Positions 1-51,908 of a stretch of DNA of 64,000 nucleotides are shown here, piece by piece. This DNA comes from Notamacropus eugenii (taxonomy: Eukaryota > Chordata > Mammalia > Diprotodontia > Macropodidae), in contig NC_092874.1 of NCBI RefSeq assembly GCF_028372415.1, positions 335,748,651 through 335,812,650 on the forward strand. Reading direction: 5' to 3'. How positions within the stretch are numbered: the first letter of the stretch is position 1; each line of letters opens with the position of its first letter. The notes below the pieces were generated by a model. It was not told the origin of the DNA and ran no database searches. It saw only the letters and a program-made list of their open reading frames with translations. The position numbers and the translations under genes were made by a program.

Positions 1-147
1 CTGTTCTGCCTGTTGGGCCACTCCGTCATCAGGGCTTTTCATGGATGTCCCCCCCCATTCCTTCCCTTCCCCATCCAGCCTTCTCTCATGTGGAACCCTC
101 CCTCCCTCCTAAGCTGCCTTCCCCGCCGGGCAGGTCCCCCACAGCAC

Positions 148-39153
<39,006 letters not shown>

Positions 39154-39654
39154 GGCTGCGGAGGTTGCGGCTGCGGCTTCCCGGAGACTGGAGACGGTTC
39201 CTGGGGTGGGGCGGCCGCGGGGCAGGGCCGGTGGGGAGTTGGGGGGCGGGATCAACCGGGCTACCCCGCCCCCAACCCCCGCACCGCCCCTTTAACTCGC
39301 GCAGGCCCGGCCCGGGGCGAACCAGGAAGCTGGGAGCTCTAGATTGTGGTCCGAGAGAGGAGGAGCAGCGCAGGGCCTCAGCGAAGGGGAAGGAGCTCGC
39401 CCAAAATCCGAGGTGGAATTTGAACCCAGGTCTCTGGCTTCGGGGGACTCTGGAGTCGGGGGCGGTGTCAGTCAGCCTAGGCGCAGGAAAGCTGGTTTTC
39501 ACATCGGTTTACATTTATATGGGTACGCACCCCATGCAATAAATGCTTAATCCAGGCCTCCTTCCTTCACAAAGAACCATGTAGAACTGCAAAGGACCAT
39601 GTGGATGAGGAAGTTCAGCCTCCTCTTTTTACAGGTGAAGAAACAGGCTCAGAG

Positions 39655-39825
39655 GTTATGGAATCGTAGACCCAGAGCTGGAAGTGACCTTAGAGGCCAT
39701 CTAGTTTACCTCACTTTACAGATGAGGAAACTGAGACCTGGGCCGAGAAATGATTTTCCCAAGATCACACAGGTCCCAGGTGTCAGTGATAGTCTATGAA
39801 CCACCAAGCCTAGTGCTCCGGAGTA
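39655..39825 (-). repeat. MIR-type SINE
   Basis: 'tcgtagacccagagctggaa', 'ttacagatgaggaaactgag', 'atcacacaggtcccaggtgt'. Upstream flank of FLII. Confidence 0.75.
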
Positions 39826-39829
39826 CCCT

Positions 39830-40655
39830 TTGCTAAGGAGTAGAGCCTACAATCTTAACTGACGCCAAACGGGCACCCTTCAATCCCAATTGCTTTTGAT
39901 ATGTACAGACGAAAAGGGAAACAAGCCCAGCGACTCGGGATGTTTGAAGAATCAGCCCTGAGGGGCTTCAGGAACCCAGAGCCCTGGAATCTCCGATAAA
40001 GGTGATTCCTTGGGCTCAGGTCCCTTGGGCTGGTTCCCTGAGGCCCAAAATCCCTTTGAGTAGGGGCTTTGGGTCCCTAGGGACTTGTGCTTGTGCCAAC
40101 CCCAGCACAAAAGAGAGATCCTCATCCCAAAAGGCTGGGGAATATGACTTACCCAGCCCTGAAGGGGTGGGAGTCTCTTTGGCAGAAAGACAAAGGTAAA
40201 ATGAAACAAAGTTGTCAGATTCTGCAACAATGTATTCATCAGCAAGGGCAGAGGAACCACCACATTCTAACCCAGATACCTCAGTCTCCCATATGTGATT
40301 ATACTGAAGGAGTAGGAATGATACTTACATTAGATCGTACACAAGTAAAACTGCTTGAAACAATACGATCTTGAAAGCAGTGAGGGCATAACTTGCTTAG
40401 ATGCTTCAGGGAGAGGAAGATACCAAAAGAAAATGGGGGGAAAAATCAGGTGGTCTTCTTAATGCACCCCAAAAGTGGCTGAGAAACCTCAATTGGTAAG
40501 AAGTCATAGCCTTACTTTAAAAAAAAAATACAATCTTTATGAGTTTATGTTTATCAAGAGTGTACCTGGAGGCAAAAACATCATGTTTAATGAAAATATT
40601 AGAAGGGAACCGGTTGATTTTTGCAAAGGATTCTTTTCTATCTTTTACAATGAGA
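39830..40655. other. FLII-MIEF2 spacer, no recognised gene
   Basis: Only short open frames on both strands, none resembling a known protein. Confidence 0.4.
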
Positions 40656-40839
40656 TTATTATAAAGCTCTTAGCACAGTGCCTAGCACATAGTAAGCACC
40701 TACTATGTTGGCTATTATTGTTTGAATATGTTTCTGAAAATGTTTCTTACAAATTGACTATCAATATAACTGATGAAATTTACCTCAGACCTATTACATT
40801 TAAATTGATCACTTTCCACACATAAAATAACAATTTTTT

Positions 40840-41205
40840 ATTCAGGATACTGTAAGGATTCTTTTTTATCCAAACAATCTCACTCACATTTCCTTGTGTA
40901 TGGTGTTAGCATGTATACTCTGTTCTTCGGGGTCTTTGTTTTTCTTTGCATTATTTCATAAAGGTATTTCCAGATTTCTTTGCCTTCTTCATGTTTATTC
41001 AAGATTATAGTATTATATATACATCATTTGGTCAAAATTTAACCATTCCCATATTGTGAGATACTGAGGTTTCTTCTAATTTTAAAAAATTACATATAAT
41101 GCTACTATAAAAATGCTTGAACAGATAGCTTTTTCGTTTTGATAACACTTTCTGGGTATATTTCTAACAGTTGGATCATTTGGCAAAAAAAGGAAATTCC
41201 TGATA
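40840..41205. repeat. L1-like LINE fragment
   Basis: 'aaccattcccatattgtgag', 'ataatgctactataaaaatg', 'gggtatatttctaacagttg' resemble an old mammalian LINE-type repeat. Confidence 0.5.
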
Positions 41206-41754
41206 TGGGGTGTAAAATAATAAATAATTAAATTAATTTCATCCCCTAGTTTAAATTTGGAACCTAGACATTATAGATTTTTAAACTGCCCAGCCCTTTG
41301 GATCCCTGTGGTACGCCAGTGTGGGGAGTCTCTCATTGCCGCTTTCTGAAGAGACACCTGTCAGAGTACTCAGTACTTACCCCATGCACAGGCAACCCAT
41401 ATATGTGTCATGAAAGTATGATGAAGCATGGAATATGATAAAGACAAAGAAATTTTGAGAGGGAGAAATTGCATTTTCAGCTGGGAAGATGAGGAAGGTC
41501 TTTGTGGAAAAGGTTCCTGAGCTGGGCTGTGATTCACCAAAAAAGATCATTTTACAGCTGATAAAATTCCTGACCGACCTGTCCTATGTCCCATAATTCT
41601 CCCTCAGGAGACTGTCATTCTTCCTTCATTGGGCCACTTTTAATTCTGAGGAGTCATTTTGAAAGACAGCTTTTAAATCCCCCTTCCTACCCATTCAGTC
41701 ACCAACCCTCTCTGTAATGAGGCAGGATGCTGTAAGGAAAGAAATGAACAACCA

Positions 41755-42810
41755 CAAGAAAAGAACTGATAAACCAAGAATCAGGAGACCTAGTTCTTGT
41801 CCTGGGTTTCTCGGGTTCCTCTTCTATAAAATGAGATTAAACAAATCCATATCCAGCAGAGCTCCAAAAGTCTAAGATCTCTTTACCGGCAATCTTTGCT
41901 GGAATGCTTTGTAGTCAACATATTTTGTAGTAAAACACTAATAAAGCCTGTAACTTTATCACAAATTATAGTATTTCTATGAGAGGGAGAGAATGAGAGA
42001 GATATCATATCTGTTCCCATGGACAAAGGCTTTCCAGAATCCATGTGGAGAAAAGTGTGACTGTTGGATGAGATGTGATAATGTCTGAGGAAAGATACTA
42101 GGAGTCAGTAAGAAGGAAACTAACCCCTCAGTATGACTGGAGCTCCCAGAATCTGTGCTGTTCCCTTCTGCTCATTGATCGGCCAATAAGATATAGTTCA
42201 GAAAAAGTTTGGACGAATGCCTGGATGCTCAAGTCATACCAAGTTATTATTAACTGACCTTCAAATACTGAAATCAGAGAAGGAAGCCCTGGTCTCCAAT
42301 CCCTGGCAGAAGAAAGGATACTCAGGGCTGATTTAAGAGAGTGATTCTTGTGTTTTGTTTGTAAAGCATTTATATGGGCATGGGGGTGATGGGGAAGACA
42401 TTCTGGGATAATTTCAGCTGCAAATGTGAAGTATACAGTTTCACTAAGCACTAGTATTTACACTTAAGCCAGTTTGAAAAAAGTCTGGCAAGAGCCCCAA
42501 CTAATCAAAAATCTTTCAAGTTCATTCAGAGGTGAAAATGAAAGCACAATAAACCAAAGAAAAATGGAAAAGATCTGGAAAGCCATGAATAACGAGCTGT
42601 TTTCCGTAGGCAGCATGTTATACAGAAAAACAACCACCTAGGTTCAAATCTCATAGTTCTGGCCTCTGCTGCTTATTGCCTGTGACCTTGGGCAAATCAC
42701 TTAACTTACCCAAGTGGGCCTCAGTTCTTCCATCTGTGTCATGTAAGGCTTTGACCTCTGGTCTCTGACTTCCCTCTCAGCTCTAGATAAATGGCCTTAT
42801 AATAATGGGA
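41755..42810. repeat. Two MIR fragments in otherwise unrecognised sequence
   Basis: MIR-like pieces at 41760-41885 and 42610-42800 ('cttgggcaaatcacttaact'). Nothing recognised between. Confidence 0.5.
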
Positions 42811-43207
42811 GTAAACTACCACACTCGGTCCCTAAGGTCACAATACCAGATAAAGAGAACGATAACAGGAAATGCACCTGGAGTAGACCAAGTATACAAG
42901 CAGAATATACATGCTAGAGGCAACACAATTATCAATGTATGGAGGGACTGATTTACAGAGTATTTTAAGGACAGGAAGATACCAAAAAGGTTGAAAAAAC
43001 TAAAACTACTTTATTAATAATGAAAAACTATTGGCATTATATGCCTACTTTCTTACTTATATGAAATTTTAATAAGAATCATTTATACACCAAGGATAGA
43101 CTTTGGCAAACAGCATGATCATATTTTTACCATTACAAAACTGATAGAAAAATAAATGGAATTCAAGATCTCATTGTATTTACTTTGTTGATTACAAAAG
43201 AGCATTT

Positions 43208-44371
43208 TATTAAAATGCAACTCTAAGTTAACATCTCACACTGATCAGATTGGCTCATATGACAGAAAAGGAAAATGACAAATGCTGGAGGGGATGTGGA
43301 AAAATAGAGACACTGATACACTGTTGGTGGAGCTGTGAAATGGTCCAGCCATTCTGGAGAACAATTTGAAATTATCCCCAAAGGGCTATAAAACTGCACA
43401 TCTGTTGACCTAGAATATCACTACTTGGTTTGTATCCCAAAGAAATCAAAGGAAAAGGACGCATGTGCTCAAAAATATTTGTAGCAGCTCTTTTCATGGT
43501 GGAAAAGATTTGGAAACTGAGGGGTGTCCATCAGTTGGGAAATGGCTATACAAGTTGCGGTATGTGTATGTTCATTCTTCCTTGCCAAAGAAGACCATGC
43601 CATCAGAGAAGTAATCATATGACTTGCACTTGACTTTGAGTGAGGGAGGGCTGTGCAGCTCACCAGCCTCACTTCTCCTCCAGAGCCATCTGAATCCAGT
43701 GACCAGATATTCATCAGGATGACTGGAGATGACCCAGGATGAGGCATTTGGGGTTAAGTGACTTGCCCAAGGTCACACAGCTAGTAAGTGTCAAATGTCT
43801 GAGGTGAGGTTTGAACTCAGGTCCTCCTGACTCCTGCACTGGTGCTCTATCTACTGCACCACCTAGCTGCCCTGCAAGTTGTGGTATATAATTGTGATGG
43901 AATACTATTGTGCTATAAGAAATGACAAGCAGGATGGTTTCAGAAAAACCTGGAAAGACTTTTATGAACTGATGCGAAGTGAGGTGAGTAGAATCAGGAA
44001 AACATTGTACACAGTAACAGCAATTTTGTATAATGATCAACTGTGAATGATTTAGCTATTCTCAACAATACAGTGATTCAAGACAATTCCAAAGGACTCA
44101 TAATGAAAAATACTATTCACCTCCAAAGAGAGAACTAATAAACTGAGTGCAAACTGAAGTATAATTTTTCACTTTATTTTTCGTTTGTTTGTAGTTTTTT
44201 GGCAATGTGGCAAATATGGAAATGTGTTTCGCATGATTTCATATGTATAATTGATATACTGCTTGCCTTCTTAATGGGTGAGGGAGGGACTGGAGGGAGA
44301 GAATTTAGAACTCAAAAAAAATTTTTAACATCTAAAAAAATAATTTAAGAAAAATAAAAGGAACCCACCAA
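43208..44371 (+). mobile_element. L1 LINE inserted in RTE, with 12-bp target duplication
   Basis: L1 ORF2 end and 3'UTR flanked by aaaagagcattt (43196-43207) and aaaagggcattt (44372-44383), 11 of 12 identical. Itself carries a SINE. Confidence 0.85.
43571..43873 (-). repeat. RTE-tailed SINE inserted in L1, with target duplication
   Basis: Reverse copy, tail 'ttcattcttccttgccaaag', head 'accacctagctgccct'. Flanked by caagttgcggtat (43551-43563) and caagttgtggtat (43875-43887). Confidence 0.85.
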
Positions 44372-44609
44372 AAAAGGGCATTTGATTCAGTGGAACAAAA
44401 CATGACCTTTAGGGCTATATTCCGAAAAAGTGACTACTATCCACAAGTCAAAATTATTCAAGATTCTTTGAAATATATGACAACCAGGACAACCTCATTC
44501 TTTAAAAAAAAAGAAAAATATGATGAGTATGAGGTGAGCAAGCCAAAATGTTCCACTAACGTCCTCAGATAATAGGAAAAATGGAGGAATTACACCCTCT
44601 CCTCCAGAA

Positions 44610-45160
44610 TGTTGGGTTGACCTCCTGTAGTGAACTCATGGGAAGATATGAACCAGTCACACAGGATGGGTAAGTGTAAATAGGCTACTATCTGCACTGT
44701 TAGAAGGAAAGTCCACACTGATGAGTTCACAGATACATTTAAGCATTTATACTTATCCTTTACTCAGTTCCTAGCTCAACAGAGGCACTAATTTTGTGAC
44801 CTGGAGTGTCACTTCCCCTCTCTGGGCCTCTGTTTAGCTCTAAGTTGGTGGTATCTTCCATCCCAAAGGATGTATGTAGTTTCCCTCTCTGAGCTTGTGA
44901 GTTTCTAGGTAAGTCTCTTACCTTGGTTTTCAATGATGTTACAAGTGTTAGAATAAGTAAGCTACTTGCTAGCTGGTGAAGTTTTAGGGGCAAAGTAAAT
45001 CTCTCCACCAGGCTTCTCAGAGTTCCTTCTGCTGAAAGCATTTGCATTCCTTCAGCAGCACAGAAATAACTGATTAGCACATCATCAAAATAGGAAGCTA
45101 CCTGATGGTACACCCCAGATAAACAGTTCCCCAGCTCTACTTCCCTCACCGTCATTATTT
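44610..45160. other. Spacer, no recognised feature
   Basis: A 131-codon minus-strand open frame here has no recognisable domain and I do not call it a gene. Confidence 0.4.
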
Positions 45161-45164
45161 TTTT

Positions 45165-45440
45165 AAATTTTATTTGTTTTCAGTGTTCTACAATTACTTC
45201 CATATATCTTAGATTTCTTCCTCCTTCCTTCCCCTCTTTCCCCCCTACCTCCCCACTCCCTCCCTGAGACGGCATAAAATTTTATATAGGTTCTACACAT
45301 ACATTCCTATTAAATACATTTTCACTTTAGTCATGTTGCATGAATTAAAATGAATGGGAGAAATCATAAAACAAAACATAATACAAAAGAAAATGATCTG
45401 CTTCATTGTGTGATCGAATTCCAAAGTTCTTTCTCTGGAT
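45165..45440 (-). mobile_element. L1 LINE 3' end
   Basis: Reverse of the L1 tail: 'ttttatataggttctacaca', 'cactttagtcatgttgcatg'. Confidence 0.75.
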
Positions 45441-45544
45441 GCCTCACCCTCATTATTGTAAATGGTGGCCATTCCAGTCTGCTCTTCTGGTATCCCAGGG
45501 TCTCTAGTCGTAGTGGTGCAGTACCACAGGGAAGTGAAATGTCT

Positions 45545-45800
45545 TGCCTCTTAATTTAGCTCAAATCCCATCTCCTGCAAGGCGCCTTTCCAGGTCCCCT
45601 TATCTTCTAAAGTCTTCGCCTCTAATGTTATCTTACATCTACTCTGTATATATCTTTTATTTATCAATTTATCAACATGTTGTCTCCCCACTAGAATATA
45701 AGCTGCTTGAGGACAGGTGTGTGTTTGCCTTCCTCCATAGCTTGAGCACTTAGCACCTTGCCTATAAGTATTTAATAAATACTTGTTTACTGATTTTCAC
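45545..45800 (+). repeat. L2 LINE 3' end
   Basis: 'ctcaaatcccatctcctgca', 'ctagaatataagctgcttga', 'aagtatttaataaatacttg'. Confidence 0.8.
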
Positions 45801-45809
45801 CTGTGCCAA

Positions 45810-46880
45810 ATCCTACAACTGAATTTTCTTTAAAATAATTGAATTATTCTGAATCGATTTCTGTCAGATGGCTTTACAGTTTTTCTAGCAATTCTGGTCA
45901 AGAAAGAACCCCTTTTCGGCTAATTTGTGTTTTGGAAGTGTGTTGAGAGTTTATCTTTTTCTCATGGACTATGTGGCTAACTGAAGCCTACTTCCAGTTT
46001 ATATTAGCCTCGCTTGGCTGAAACCTGACTCATGGAATGACAGTTAAGGGATGACTTTTGACATTCCTGAGATAAGAAACCAAGAAGAATGAAATACAGC
46101 ATCTTTAAAAACCTCCCCAAGGATTTTATTTGTGGAAGGATTCTCTGTCTACTTATGGAAGAATTTCCCTCATGCTGAACCTTTAGTTATCTTTCTGATC
46201 CGTAAATAAATCCCTTCCCCTCAATTAGCCCATTATGACTTCTTTAAAATACAGCTTTATAGCTTTGTAAATAAATGTAGGATTTTGCAAACTCAGTGTT
46301 TTAAATCAGTAACTTAGTCTGTTTACAATTTGTTCTTAGTTTGTTTCACTTTAATTAAGGGAAGCATGAGATAATGAATCTATTTAACTAGGCCTGTGTG
46401 ATCTTTTTGGCATGAGGCCATAAACATTTTTACATATTAAAAAATTATTTGTCTCTTTGATGTAATTTTCTCTATAAAGTCTTGTCAGAAACTCTAGTAT
46501 GGGTTCAGGGTTATTTTTCTACCACCTGAACCTTTGCTTAAGCATAATAAAACAGGTTTTTACTTCCCTAATTTCTGCATTGTGGCAGATTTATTCAACA
46601 ACAGTAACCTATTACATGAACTCAAAGAGGACATATTTCTCCCATAACAGAGGTTATAAAACCTGGGTTTTATAATCACCTATCAGGCCCTTGGGGAGGA
46701 ATGTGTAAGGGCAACGAGTATGACTTCCTAGCTTTTGCTGGGATGGCACTGCCTCCTATTTGTGTCTTCTTCCCTTCAACAGAGAGCCTCAAACATTGTA
46801 AGATGAAAGCAGCAGAGGTCCAGTGATGGGATTCCAGGCCATAATTTGACAACAGCCAATCCTGATAGGCAATTGGTGTA
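45810..46880. other. Spacer, no recognised feature
   Basis: AT-rich, no gene or clear repeat family. Confidence 0.4.
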
Positions 46881-47199
46881 ATACTGAATTTTAAAATGAA
46901 TTTTGGTAGTGATGGGTAAGGGATCTGAACCCCAAAAGGAAAAGACAATGTCTTTGGGATCTGGACCCCAAAAGGGAAAAGCCCCTGGACTTTCCCACAT
47001 GGCCCAGATCCCTGGCATATGCCTGGGGCAATCAGCAACACTCCCCCCCCACCCAGTGCACCTGGCCCCACTGTAGACCCCTTAATTCCATCTAGACCTC
47101 TTCTCTACGCCCAGTCTTTCTGTATATAAGATACAGCTTGCCTCCATTAAGGTGCTCAGATTTAATCTGGCCCACTTATGAATACTGCTCAGATTCCTT

Positions 47200-48710
47200 G
47201 GTTGTCCCTCATTCTTGAAGAGGACCAAAATGACATAATGCACTAGAATCAAGTTTCAATGTGTCCAACTGTGGCTGATCAGACCAATATGAGGTTGGAA
47301 TGCTCTACCACAGATCTGGCACAAATAGTCCATGTGAACATTTGGGGTGGATTCTCTAAATTTGCACATCCTGCATTTTCTTTGAGGTGTCTCAATTCTG
47401 TTTTACTCATGGACCATAGCACCTTCTCTGATATGGGCACGCCATGCTGAGCAGTCCTGTGCCAGTGTCTCCTATGTCATACAATCAATTCCAAAGTTCT
47501 TAAGAGAGACCTTGACAGCGTCCTTATATCACTTCTTCTGACCACCATGTGAATGCTTGCCCTGTTCTCCATAAAATACTCCTTTTGGCAAGTGTATGTT
47601 TTGCATTTGAACAATGTGGCCTACCCATTGGAGTTGTGCACTCTGAAGCAGAGTTTGATTGCTTGGCAGCTTAGTTGGCAAAAGGACCTCCGCGTCTGGA
47701 ATCTTATCCTGCCAGATGATCGTCAGAATCTTCCTAGGGCATTTCAAATGGAAGCAGTTCAGTTTCCTGGGATGGTGTTGGTATACTGTCCAGGTTTCAT
47801 AGACACACGACGAGATCAGCATAATGGCTCCATAGATCTTGGTTTTGGTAGTCAATCTAATAGCTCTTCTCTCCAATACTTTCATTTGGAACCTTCCAAA
47901 CACTGAGCTAGCTCTGGCAATGCATGTGTCAACCTCATTATCAATGTGTATATTCCTGGAAAGTACACTACCAAGGTAAGTGAACTTATCCATGGCATTC
48001 AAAACTTCTTCATTTGCTATAACTGATGGAACATGTCTGGATAGTGTGGTGGTGGCTGATGGAGCACCTGTGTTTTCTTGGTGTTGTTAGCACAAGCAGC
48101 AGATCCATACTTTGTTGTGTCTCCCCTTCAGAGGTTGCAGTGAGTACACAATCACCTGCAAATAGAAAATCATGCACCAACACTTGCTCTACTTTTGTCT
48201 TGGCTTATAGCCTTTTCAAGTTGAAGAATTTACCATCAGCGCAGTAAATTAAGCTGATCTTGAAAGCATTTGACAACATGGCTGAAAACATCATGCTAAA
48301 AAACATAGGAGCGAGCATATAGCCTTGTTTCACTCCACTGGTGACTGGGAAGGCATGAGAGCATTGTTCACTATCCAGAACCTGGGCAAACAAGCCATCA
48401 TGAAATTGACATAAAATATTGATGAACTTCTCTGGGCAACCAAATTTTGACATAATTTTCCATAAGCCCTCACGACTAATAGTGTCAAAGATCTTGGTCA
48501 GATCTACAAATGTTGTGTACAGACCTCTGTTCTGCTCCTGGCATTTCTCTTGGAGCTGTTGGGCAGCAAACACCATATCAACTGTTCCTCGGCCCTTTCC
48601 GAAGCCACATTGGCTCTCAGGGAAATGACCATCTTCCAGGTGAAGGTTCAGCCTGTCAAGGAGGACTCTGGCAAGAATCTTCCCAGCAATGACTAAGAGA
48701 CTACCAGACT
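47200..48710 (-). mobile_element. RTE-like LINE, 3' segment (reverse transcriptase and C-terminal region), degenerate
   Basis: Minus-strand frames give RT motifs (AGKILARVLLDRLN, FVDLTKIFD in motif A, SGVKQGYMLAPMFFS), then FTYLGSVLS and the cysteine-region text KIWQDK-like. The catalytic FADD motif reads FAGD and stops intervene. The 3' end at 47200 is 'ggttgtccctcattcttgaa'. Not a host gene. Confidence 0.85.
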
Positions 48711-49830
48711 TGGCAGGGAGTCCTAGGGAGGAATGGAGTTGGAAACAGTAGCAGCAATGGTCATTTGCTACTGAAGACTTGTGCATCACATGACCTTCTA
48801 TTTATGTGAACACAATAAAACTTTGTGGACGCACCCTGGCAACAAACCCTGGCATCTAATAGACTATGTGATTGTAAGAAGAGACAGACAGGATGTGACA
48901 GTGAGAATTGATCACAGACTTATCCTCTCCTAGCTAAATATTCACATTCAACAAAAGGGGTATCCCCAAGGCAAAATGACTATCGAATTCATGTCAGCAA
49001 ATTAGAGCTCATCTCTGAGTGAAAACAGTTTGTGACTAATTTGGAGGGAAAGTTGTGTTAACACACAGTTGGCAACAGTGGGGCAGAAAGGGAGTGGGCA
49101 GCTTTCAGAGATTTGGTGTATAGTACTGTATTTGCTCATCTGGGTCAGAACACTCGCAAACACCAAGACTGGTTTGATGAAAATGATAGGGAAATTCAGA
49201 AACTGCTAAACAAAAAACGAGAACTTCACAAGGTTTACCAGCAGGACAGTTCATTCATCTCTAAGAAGGCAGCATTTAATTCCATCAAAACTGAAGTACA
49301 CGCAAAGCTTAGAAAGATGCAGGATTCTTGGCTCGGCAGGAAGGCAAATGAAATTCAGTTTTATGCTGACAGTAACAATCCAAAACACTTTTGTGATGCC
49401 CTGAAGGTTATTTATGGGACAAAGATCTACGATTCATTTCAACTACTCAGTGCTGATGGAAGCACATTGATTAGTGATAAGGACATGATCTTAGGGAGAT
49501 CATGGGCTGAACACTTCCATAAGGTTCTCAACAGACCATCATCAATCAATGCTGAAGCCAGTGACCATTTACCTCAGGTTGAAATCAATCCCTCCCTAAC
49601 CGAAGAAGTAGTAGGCTCCTTTCCTGGGACAAAACACATGGTGCTGATTCTCTTCCAACTGAGATTTACAAGGTAGGGGATTCATTGCTCATACAAAAGT
49701 TGACTGAAATTTTCCAGAAATATGGCAAGAGGAGTTTATCCTCCAGGAGTTCAAGGATGCCTCCACTGTCTATCTCTATAAAGGTAAAGAGAATAGATTG
49801 TCCTATAACAATTACAAGGAAGGGTGTCTT
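48711..49830 (+). mobile_element. RTE-like LINE, inverted 5' segment (endonuclease end to RT start)
   Basis: Plus-strand frames give the endonuclease end (KPWHLIDYVIVRR) and the pre-RT region (DWFDENDREIQKLLNKKREL, LLSADGSTLISDKD). It stops at about the point where the minus-strand segment begins in element order. Confidence 0.85.
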
Positions 49831-50339
49831 CTCAGATTCCTTAAGAGTCTAAGCCAATGCTCAGATTCCTTAAAAGTCTGGCCAATGTGGTAGATTTTTA
49901 GAATTATGTTCACCCAGTTGGTGTTCTAATAAAACTTGTCATTGGCTGAAAGAAGGTTTGGGATAGAGTTTATTTGGGCAGGACTCACTTGTCGCTATTT
50001 TGGGATCCTAGCACCCCTGAAACTCAACTAGTATTGTAACTTTTATTACATTGGTATGATCCAGCTGTGAATACTGAATATCCTTTCCACTATTTAAGTT
50101 GTTCTTTATCTCTTTAAGAAGTGTTTGTTTTATAACTGTATTGATTCAAGTATTGGGTGTTCTTTGGTAGAATGACTCCCAAATATTTAAATTTCGTAAT
50201 TATTTTGAACGAAATTTCTCTTTCTATTTTTGCTTTCTGGATTTTTCCTCCTATACAGAAATGCTCTTGATTTTTTGAGTTTATTTGGAAGCCTGCAACT
50301 TTATTGAAATCATACATTGTTTTTCAATAGTTTGTACTG

Positions 50340-51260
50340 TTTGCCTCTTCAGCCCATATGGCTTTAACTATCATCCTTCTGCAGATGAGTTCAAGGTCAA
50401 TATATCCAGTCCCAGTTTCTACCCTAAATTCCAGCCATGAATAACTAATTGCCCAATGGACATTTCAAATCAGTTGTCCCAAAAATATCTTGAACTCAAC
50501 ATCCCCAAAGTTAAAATCATCTTTTCCACTCTTCCAAATTTCCCTTCTTTCTGTCAAAGGTACCATTATCCTTCCAGTCTCATGGGTTTGTAATTTCAGC
50601 ATCATCCTCAACTTTTCACTCTCCTTTACTCTATATATCCAATCAGTTGTAAAATCATGCCATTTTTACCATCACATCTCTTACATCTGACCCAATTTCT
50701 CACTCATACAACTACCAACGTTTGTTCAGATTCTAATCACCTCTCACCTAGATTATTACAGCAGCCTCAATCCTCTCCCCACTCCTGTCCATCTTCCAAA
50801 CCCATAGCCCAAGTAATTTCCTTATTCTATTTGACTCTCCTACTCAACCAGCTCCAGTGGTTTCCTATTGCCAATAGGATAAAAATATAAACTTCTCTAG
50901 ACTCACCAGACATTTATCCCCCTGCTACACCATGAGATCCAGCCCAACTGGAATTTTAATTGTTCCTCACACACAATGTCTTATCTTCCTGCCTTTGCAC
51001 TGGTTGTCTGACCCACATGTCTAGAATGTATTTTCTCTCTTCTTAACTCTGCCAATTAGAGACCCTTACTTCCTTTAAGAGGCAGTTCAAGCACCTTCTG
51101 CATAAAGCCTTTCTTGACTCCCTCAATCATTACTGCTCAAGTTCCCAAAGTACCTTGGATTTAACTACTTTGTATATATTTGTACTTATTCATGTTATAT
51201 ATGTTATCTATTTCTACATGCATTTGTTCTCTCCCTCTTTGGAATGTATGCTACAACTTT
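50340..51260 (+). repeat. L2-type LINE, long 3' fragment
   Basis: 'tatatccaatcagttgtaaa', 'agattattacagcagcctca', 'ttcctattgccaataggata', 'cctgcctttgcactggttgt', 'aagcctttcttgactccctc'. Over 900 bp of one element. Confidence 0.8.
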
Positions 51261-51299
51261 GTAAATGGAAAAAATAACAAAAGATTCAAAATTAAATGC

Positions 51300-51545
51300 T
51301 AACCTTGTCCCCAAATAAAAGATATGAGAAAGCAACTTTTTTGTAGAAGTTGTCAGGACTATGGGTGTGGAACACTGCATATAATGTCAGACTTCTTTCC
51401 TTGTCCTGATTGGTTTAACTGTTATTTTTTTCTCTTTTTAATTCTGCACTATAAGTAATGGCTCTCTGAGAGATGAAGGACATACACTAAAAAGTACAGA
51501 TTATGAAAAACAAAAAAAACCAATAACAATATATACATATTTTTG
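51300..51545 (+). repeat. L1-like 3' end family copy
   Basis: 'gaacactgcatataatgtca', 'gtcctgattggtttaactgt', 'aatggctctctgagag'. Resembles 22800-22990. Confidence 0.4.
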
Positions 51546-51908
51546 AAAGTTGGCTCTTTGGGACTCAGATACACTCTGGCCTTTGCATGGGGTCAGGATT
51601 TGATCTCAGTATAACAGACTCTCACCATAGAAGTAAGGATCCTCAGAGGTTGGTCCCAACCCTTTACCTGAACAGTAATTTTCCCCCACATTCCTAATGG
51701 AGGGACAAGCTTGTCTCAGAAATTTGCTTTTCACATTGATAATAGTGGTCCAAGTTATTGCTGTCCACTTCTTTTACCTGTAAAGTGCCTGGCATGGTTG
51801 GCCTTACAATACCCACCTAAAAAGAAGAGACAGAGTTGATAAACCATCACATTAGGGGAGGGAAATATCAGTCTGGAGCATAGGGTAAGAGTAAAACTTT
51901 TTTTATTT

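Larger units (their letters stand above)
42820..44600 (+). mobile_element. RTE LINE reverse-transcriptase fragment, split by L1
   Basis: Left part 42820-43207 translates in pieces to RT-like text (APGVDQVY, FVDYKRAF). The right part resumes at 44372 (EQNMTFRAIFRKSDYYPQVK). Many stops. This is a pseudogenic, BovB/RTE-type LINE. Confidence 0.75.
46900..50029 (+). mobile_element. Solo LTR-like element (A), split by RTE
   Basis: LTR parts are about 46900-47199 and 49831-50029. TATA box TATATAAG at 47123-47130, AATAAA at 49928-49933, end 'cacccctgaaactcaac'. The 3' third aligns by eye with LTR B. Left boundary uncertain; no retroviral genes. Confidence 0.6.

Noticed and set aside
47529..49676. 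Open frames of 157, 194 and 187 codons as host genes
   Set aside because: They are degenerate RTE reverse-transcriptase and endonuclease pieces with a mutated catalytic motif, stops and an inversion.
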